Assembly: GCF_000429905.1 (NCBI RefSeq)
Contig: NZ_AUCT01000001.1
Coordinates: 352,166 to 416,165, forward strand
Length of the DNA: 64,000 bases
Source of the DNA: Desulfatibacillum aliphaticivorans DSM 15576
GTDB lineage: Bacteria; Desulfobacterota; Desulfobacteria; Desulfobacterales; Desulfatibacillaceae
Direction: 5' to 3'
The notes under the pieces are model-generated. The model ran no database searches. It was not told where the DNA came from and saw only the letters and a program-made list of their open reading frames with translations. Every line of letters begins with the position of its first letter. Positions within the stretch are counted from its first letter, which is position 1. This document shows positions 59,793-64,000 of the stretch, piece after piece. The position numbers were made by a program, and so were the translations under genes.

Positions 59793-60806
59793 TCATGACA
59801 AATAAGACTTTAAGTCCAAGTTTTTCTCCGCCATTAGCCTTTCCACCAAAGGATTGATTCTTCGCGCGTAAATCGCCAGGTGCTCCTCCTTGAAAAAGTG
59901 TTTCCAGTCTCCCACCACGCCTTTTCGATAATGGCTTTTAGCATCCGCCTGGCCTTGTTTTCTGCCGGAAACCCGTTCAAAACTGGCCGCCTCCACCAGT
60001 TGATCGATCAAGGCCTCATCCGCCTTGATTCCGACATAAGTCAAAAAACTGCTTACCACGACGGAAGTGTTCTTCGACAATTCCTCGTACGTCAAAAAAT
60101 GAATCTCATCCTGATACGAAAGGAGGCAGCGGAGTTCGCTTTCCAGGCGGTCGCAATAAGATTCTATTTGTTCCAGGGCGGGTTCGTCGTTATCCCTGCG
60201 TCCTTTTCTTATTTGATGAAAATGAAACGACATGGTCCTGTCGCGAGGGTCTCTCAGGATGCAAATTTTTTTTATGCCCGGATAGAGTTTATCCACAAGA
60301 TCCAGATGAAACACATATTCCGTGGTTTTATCGCCGGCCAGATTATTGGGGGACGTTCTCATCCTGGCGATGAAAGAATTATACCTTTGGGATATTTGCG
60401 CCAGGAACGCGTCTTCGGCCAAGCCGCCCTCTTTTCCGACAAAATCATCAAAATAGCCGTCGTGCTTGTTCTTGAGCACTCTGACAAATCTATCGTGATC
60501 GGTTTCCTTCCATGACAGCATGTCAAAAAAATGGCCTTCATGAACCCCTTTAGAAACCCCTGGATGACTGGGGGCGACCGCGACTTGCGGATGGCGGTTA
60601 AGCAAATTCGTCACCCAGCTAGTCCCGCTTTTTTGCAGTCCTATTATTAAGAAATCCGGCGGTACGGCTGAAGTCCATTGATCAGGGTAAAGACGCCTGT
60701 CCACCTTGTTTTTTACGCTTTGGGCATTTTTTAAGGCCTTTTGCCTGGCCTTGCTTAAAAAACTTCTGGCCAACATCAATTGGCTGCCAGCGCTATTTTC
60801 GCCCAT
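59793..60806 (-). CDS. Sulfotransferase family protein
   Basis: 337 residues from ATG 60806 with GGAG nearby; the longer frame from 60941 is not supported. 5'-phosphosulfate loop IIGLQKSGTSWVTNLLNRHP at about 55 and 3'-phosphate region ILRDPRDRTMSFHFHQIRKG at about 190. PAPS-dependent sulfation of a sugar hydroxyl is the likely reaction. The start overlaps the end of the upstream gene by 14 bases. Confidence 0.8.
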   Translation of the reverse strand: MGENSAGSQLMLARSFLSKARQKALKNAQSVKNKVDRRLYPDQWTSAVPPDFLIIGLQKSGTSWVTNLLNRHPQVAVAPSHPGVSKGVHEGHFFDMLSWKETDHDRFVRVLKNKHDGYFDDFVGKEGGLAEDAFLAQISQRYNSFIARMRTSPNNLAGDKTTEYVFHLDLVDKLYPGIKKICILRDPRDRTMSFHFHQIRKGRRDNDEPALEQIESYCDRLESELRCLLSYQDEIHFLTYEELSKNTSVVVSSFLTYVGIKADEALIDQLVEAASFERVSGRKQGQADAKSHYRKGVVGDWKHFFKEEHLAIYARRINPLVERLMAEKNLDLKSYLS

Positions 60807-62589
60807 AAATGGTCTCCTCGTCTCCCGAGCCGTAATATCCGTGGAGCAATTCCTGGTATTCACGCATGGGAACCACAAAAAACAGCTCCACATGGGGTTT
60901 TGGCTTGTCTCCAAGCCTGTAGAAGAGGCTGTTGCGCACATTCAATCCATAAGAATAGTGCTGATAATCAAACACGGCGTTCTGGGACTTCCACATCCCC
61001 ATAAGATGTTGTTTCTTTTCAATGACATCGGAAATCTCGACGCCCACATTGGGGCATATCATGGAAGTCACCTGATATGCCCAAACCTCCAATTCAGGCA
61101 GAGGCCCCAACTGGCCGGCCATGTATAATAATTGGTTGGTCTTTCGATGCGAATCAGGATCCTCCAGGAAAAAAGGGATAAACAGGCAGTCGGGTTTATG
61201 TTCATGGATGGCGTCATAGAGTTTTTGCGCCAGCTCCGGTGTGATCGGATACTCCTTGTTGGGGATATCCCAAAAAATGGGATCAATATTCCCAACCGTC
61301 TTCCAGACCTTGCAGGCTTCTTGTTTTCTTACGGCGGGGACGTCTTCCGGCTTTATTCCCGGAGAAAAATTCATGCCGTCGGAAACATAAATGGGAATCA
61401 AAGTCTTGCCGTCTTCCTGGGCATGCAAAATCAGCCCCCCGCATCCAATAATCGCATCATCCTGGTGAGGAGCAATAAAAAGAAGCCGGTCGCCTTCCGG
61501 GCATCTGACAAAATCCGTCTTGATGGGCCGGATAAACCTGCGGGTTTCCAAGACCCGCAACATCAGATCCATGTCCGTTGTTCTTTGGAGCAGCGCTTTC
61601 AGGGCGGCGCCTTTTTCCTCCACTGTATACACCGGCTTTTTGGGGCCTTTGTTTAAGGTGTATTGAATTTTTCCTTTTACTTTCCGGTAAAGATCTCCAA
61701 GGCGTGAGCGCGCTGAGTTTACCGCAAGCCTTGGCGTCAAGTCGCAAGCCAAAAGGAGCATGGTGAAATACTGTCCGGCGCTTGAAACCAGGGGGTCTTT
61801 CAACATGATTTTCGCAATGTGCCCGTAACGGCCCCACAGCCCGAATTTTCTATGGGTCGTCGCAATGGGGTCATCCGGGTTCCTCGTTTTAAAAGATTCA
61901 TTTTGCCAGCATTTATACATGAGTTCTCTATCAACGGACGAAAAGCGATATTTCATGGCCAAAATGGCTAAAAAGGGCCTCTCCATATTCCGGGTGAATG
62001 AATAACGCAAGTTCAAATCCGCTATCCACTCTCTGCGCCATAAGCCAAGAATAAAAAAATTGTACTTGAGGCGTTTATACTTCGGCTGAAACGCGATAAT
62101 ACGATACACAAGTTCTCGTCTGGACAGGTTATAAGGGGCTTTCCGCCCCGTAAAATCCTGGACGGCCAGCCGTTTTCCTTCCACGGACTCCCGAACGACG
62201 CTTGGCAAGCTTACCACTGCGTCCGGCTTGTTTTCCAAATCTTTGACAAGTACAGACGCAAACTCCGGAAAATAGTGGTCATCACTTGCGGCCCAGAAAA
62301 AAAAGACCCCGGTCGCCCTGTTGCACACCAAGCGAAAATTTTCACTGGCGCCGACATTGACGTCGTTCCGAAAAATCCGGATGCGTTCGTCCTTCTGTGC
62401 GTACTCCTTGCACAGTTCATAGGTTCCATCGTCAGAGCAATTGTCGGAAACAATGATTTCCAAATTGTCATAATCCTGATTAATCAAGGAATCAAGGGTC
62501 CTGCCGATGGTTTTGACGGCGTTATAAACGGGAACGCCAACGGAAACCAAGGGGTGTGCATCATTCCTTAACCTGTTTGCACTACTCAA
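60793..62589 (-). CDS. Glycosyltransferase 2 fused to a PIG-L-type deacetylase
   Basis: 598 residues. Residues 1-260: GT2 with VSVGVPVYNAVKTIGRTLDSL and IIVSDNCSDDG, WAASDDHY as the DxD-like site. Residues about 365-598: LmbE/PIG-L domain with FIAPHQDDAIIGCGG (HxDD zinc motif) and FFLEDPDSHRKTNQL. PIG-L domains remove N-acetyl groups from GlcNAc-type sugars, so the protein may add and then de-N-acetylate a residue (inference). Confidence 0.8.
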   Translation of the reverse strand: MSSANRLRNDAHPLVSVGVPVYNAVKTIGRTLDSLINQDYDNLEIIVSDNCSDDGTYELCKEYAQKDERIRIFRNDVNVGASENFRLVCNRATGVFFFWAASDDHYFPEFASVLVKDLENKPDAVVSLPSVVRESVEGKRLAVQDFTGRKAPYNLSRRELVYRIIAFQPKYKRLKYNFFILGLWRREWIADLNLRYSFTRNMERPFLAILAMKYRFSSVDRELMYKCWQNESFKTRNPDDPIATTHRKFGLWGRYGHIAKIMLKDPLVSSAGQYFTMLLLACDLTPRLAVNSARSRLGDLYRKVKGKIQYTLNKGPKKPVYTVEEKGAALKALLQRTTDMDLMLRVLETRRFIRPIKTDFVRCPEGDRLLFIAPHQDDAIIGCGGLILHAQEDGKTLIPIYVSDGMNFSPGIKPEDVPAVRKQEACKVWKTVGNIDPIFWDIPNKEYPITPELAQKLYDAIHEHKPDCLFIPFFLEDPDSHRKTNQLLYMAGQLGPLPELEVWAYQVTSMICPNVGVEISDVIEKKQHLMGMWKSQNAVFDYQHYSYGLNVRNSLFYRLGDKPKPHVELFFVVPMREYQELLHGYYGSGDEETIYGRK

Positions 62590-62706
62590 GATATTGCCCT
62601 CCTCGGGCCGCTCTCTTCAAAAATGCATTGGGCCGGCACGTGACGCGGTTTTTCACATCCCCTTCATTAAAGGGAAAATCCGGGAGATCCCTGGTGGTCA
62701 TGTCCC

Positions 62707-64000
62707 TCACGCCGCCGCAGTTGAGAGATCATAAACATGATCCGCTTTTTTGATGGTAGACAACCTGTGGGCGATGACCAACAGTGTTCTATGCCCTGCA
62801 AGGTCCTCCATAGCAGCGGTGATTTCCGCCTCGGTTTCTCCGTCCAGAGCGCTGGTGGCTTCGTCAAAGATGAACAAATCCGGATTGCGGATGATCACCC
62901 TTGCGATGACAACGCGCTGCTTCTGTCCGCCCGATAATTTTGCGCCCCGGTCGCCTACTATTGTGTCGTAGCCTTGCGGCAAAGTGGTTATAAAATCATG
63001 GATTCGAGCAACCCGAGCGGCCTGGATAACCTCATCTTTAGAGGCCCCCGGACGGCCGGCAAGAATGTTCTCCCGAATGCTCACATTGAAGATCACCGGT
63101 TCCTGCCCTACGTAGCCTACTCTTTCCCGCCATGTACTCAAGGAGTAATCCGACAAGTCCTTACCGTCAACCGTAATCCGTCCTTCCTGGGGGTGATAGA
63201 GACCCAAAAGCAAATCGGCGATGGTGGATTTTCCGGCGCCGGACGGCCCGATAACGGCGGTCATTTTATTCTTTGGAATTTCCATGGAAAAATCCTTTAA
63301 AACCGGATTGCCGGTCCGATAGGAAAAGCCCACACGCTCCAGCTTAATTCCTTGTTCCAGACTCCGGAAGGATTCTCCCCGGACCAGCACCTCCATTTCC
63401 TCCGGATGATGAATGGCTTCATGGATTAGAAACATGCCGGGCATCATGGAGGCGAACTTCATTCTTTGAGCCAGCACAAAGGAAACGCAACTGAACATCT
63501 TTTGCCCGGCAATGACAAAGAAACCCATCTTCGCCAGCACTTCCGTGGTCTGAGTCGCACCGGTTAAATGAACGTATCCGAACACGGACACCACGCCGGT
63601 GACCGCCAGTATTTCAATAATGTTTTCAGGCAGGTGATTCACGACGGCGAATGCCGTATTAATGCGGCGGTATCGGGCCATTATTTCCTTTAACAAGGAT
63701 TTATACCGCTCTTCCATGCCAAGGGCCTTAACCTCTTTGACGGCGCCAAGACTTTCCACGCCTATGGAATTGGTTTTCTGGTCAAGCTCCAGCCGTTTTT
63801 TTCCAAATCGGATGGAATAGGTCGTGATCAGTTTGTTGATGGAGACAAAAATGGTTGCCACAACAACGGCAAGCCACAAGGTGACCACCCAGTCGGACGC
63901 CACAAGTATCAGGGCGATGGCGATGCATAAGATTAGCTTGGTGACAAGCTGCAATAATATCAAAAATGAGAAAGCCACTTGCCGGGGCTCGACAATGGCG
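62707..64000 (-). CDS. ABC exporter, membrane and ATPase fusion (partial)
   Basis: The frame runs past the right edge with at least 430 residues; the first GTG at 63978 is not a real start because the frame stays open upstream. A transmembrane domain (several helices, including LILLQLVTKLILCIAIAL) precedes an ATPase with Walker A GPSGAGKST, LSGGQKQR, Walker B LFIFDEAT and the H-loop VIAHRLST. MsbA-like half-exporter, suited to glycan or lipid-linked sugar export. Confidence 0.85.
   Translation of the reverse strand, partial: AIVEPRQVAFSFLILLQLVTKLILCIAIALILVASDWVVTLWLAVVVATIFVSINKLITTYSIRFGKKRLELDQKTNSIGVESLGAVKEVKALGMEERYKSLLKEIMARYRRINTAFAVVNHLPENIIEILAVTGVVSVFGYVHLTGATQTTEVLAKMGFFVIAGQKMFSCVSFVLAQRMKFASMMPGMFLIHEAIHHPEEMEVLVRGESFRSLEQGIKLERVGFSYRTGNPVLKDFSMEIPKNKMTAVIGPSGAGKSTIADLLLGLYHPQEGRITVDGKDLSDYSLSTWRERVGYVGQEPVIFNVSIRENILAGRPGASKDEVIQAARVARIHDFITTLPQGYDTIVGDRGAKLSGGQKQRVVIARVIIRNPDLFIFDEATSALDGETEAEITAAMEDLAGHRTLLVIAHRLSTIKKADHVYDLSTAAA

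Overview
The window looks like a chromosomal segment of a strictly anaerobic, probably sulfate-reducing deltaproteobacterium (Desulfobacterales; Desulfatibacillum/Desulfococcus-like is an inference from gene content, not a database match). The signs are Hdr-type electron-transfer proteins with many [4Fe-4S] motifs, a ferredoxin-linked 2-oxoacid oxidoreductase, an in-frame UGA in hdrA that reads as selenocysteine, DUF169 proteins, Feo iron uptake and fairly high GC with strong third-position bias. That bias produces many long antisense shadow ORFs, which are left out.

Layout. 1-2134: the tail of an unknown gene, then a ribokinase-DeoC fusion. 2135-4611: a gene-poor stretch with a HEXXH protein, a small membrane protein and a dense set of intergenic palindromic repeats. 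4612-15176 (minus): an apparent operon korD-korA-korB-korC, then a 1115-residue GltD/HdrA-like flavoprotein, a fused MvhD-HdrC-HdrB protein and a selenocysteine HdrA-MvhD. It looks like one electron bifurcation or confurcation module joining 2-oxoacid oxidation, NAD(P)H, ferredoxin and a disulfide-type acceptor. A tmRNA-like 3' fragment lies inside it. 15679-19440: a small membrane protein and a four-gene minus operon (DUF169, TPR, DUF169, RelA/SpoT-type HD hydrolase). 19620-28939 (plus): a 7TM sensor kinase, an SDR epimerase, a methyltransferase, an fmdB-(Fur-FeoA)-feoA-feoB group and a radical SAM protein.

29.0-32.1 kb: a cassette of two pentapeptide-repeat membrane proteins, one with a K+-channel-like pore, flanked by related direct repeats. 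32459-38246: a large hybrid sensor kinase and a LVIVD-repeat lipoprotein with 14 propeller-type repeats. 38.4-44.1 kb: a MarR regulator and an iron-sulfur protein sharing a TTGTATACAA operator, then a FAD oxidoreductase, a PNPOx-like protein, TspO, and CBS and DHH-CBS proteins. 44406-46868: a large secreted, membrane-anchored protein.

46964 to the right edge (minus): a surface-glycan locus with UDP-glucuronate decarboxylase, an SQD1-like UDP-sulfoquinovose synthase, a CapD-type 4,6-dehydratase, a nonulosonate set (NeuC, NeuB, NeuA), glycosyltransferases, a GT2-PIG-L fusion, a sulfotransferase and an ABC exporter cut by the window end; ihfA sits inside it. Together these suggest export of a nonulosonate-containing, possibly sulfonated or sulfated glycan. 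No complete tRNA, rRNA, CRISPR array or transposase was seen.
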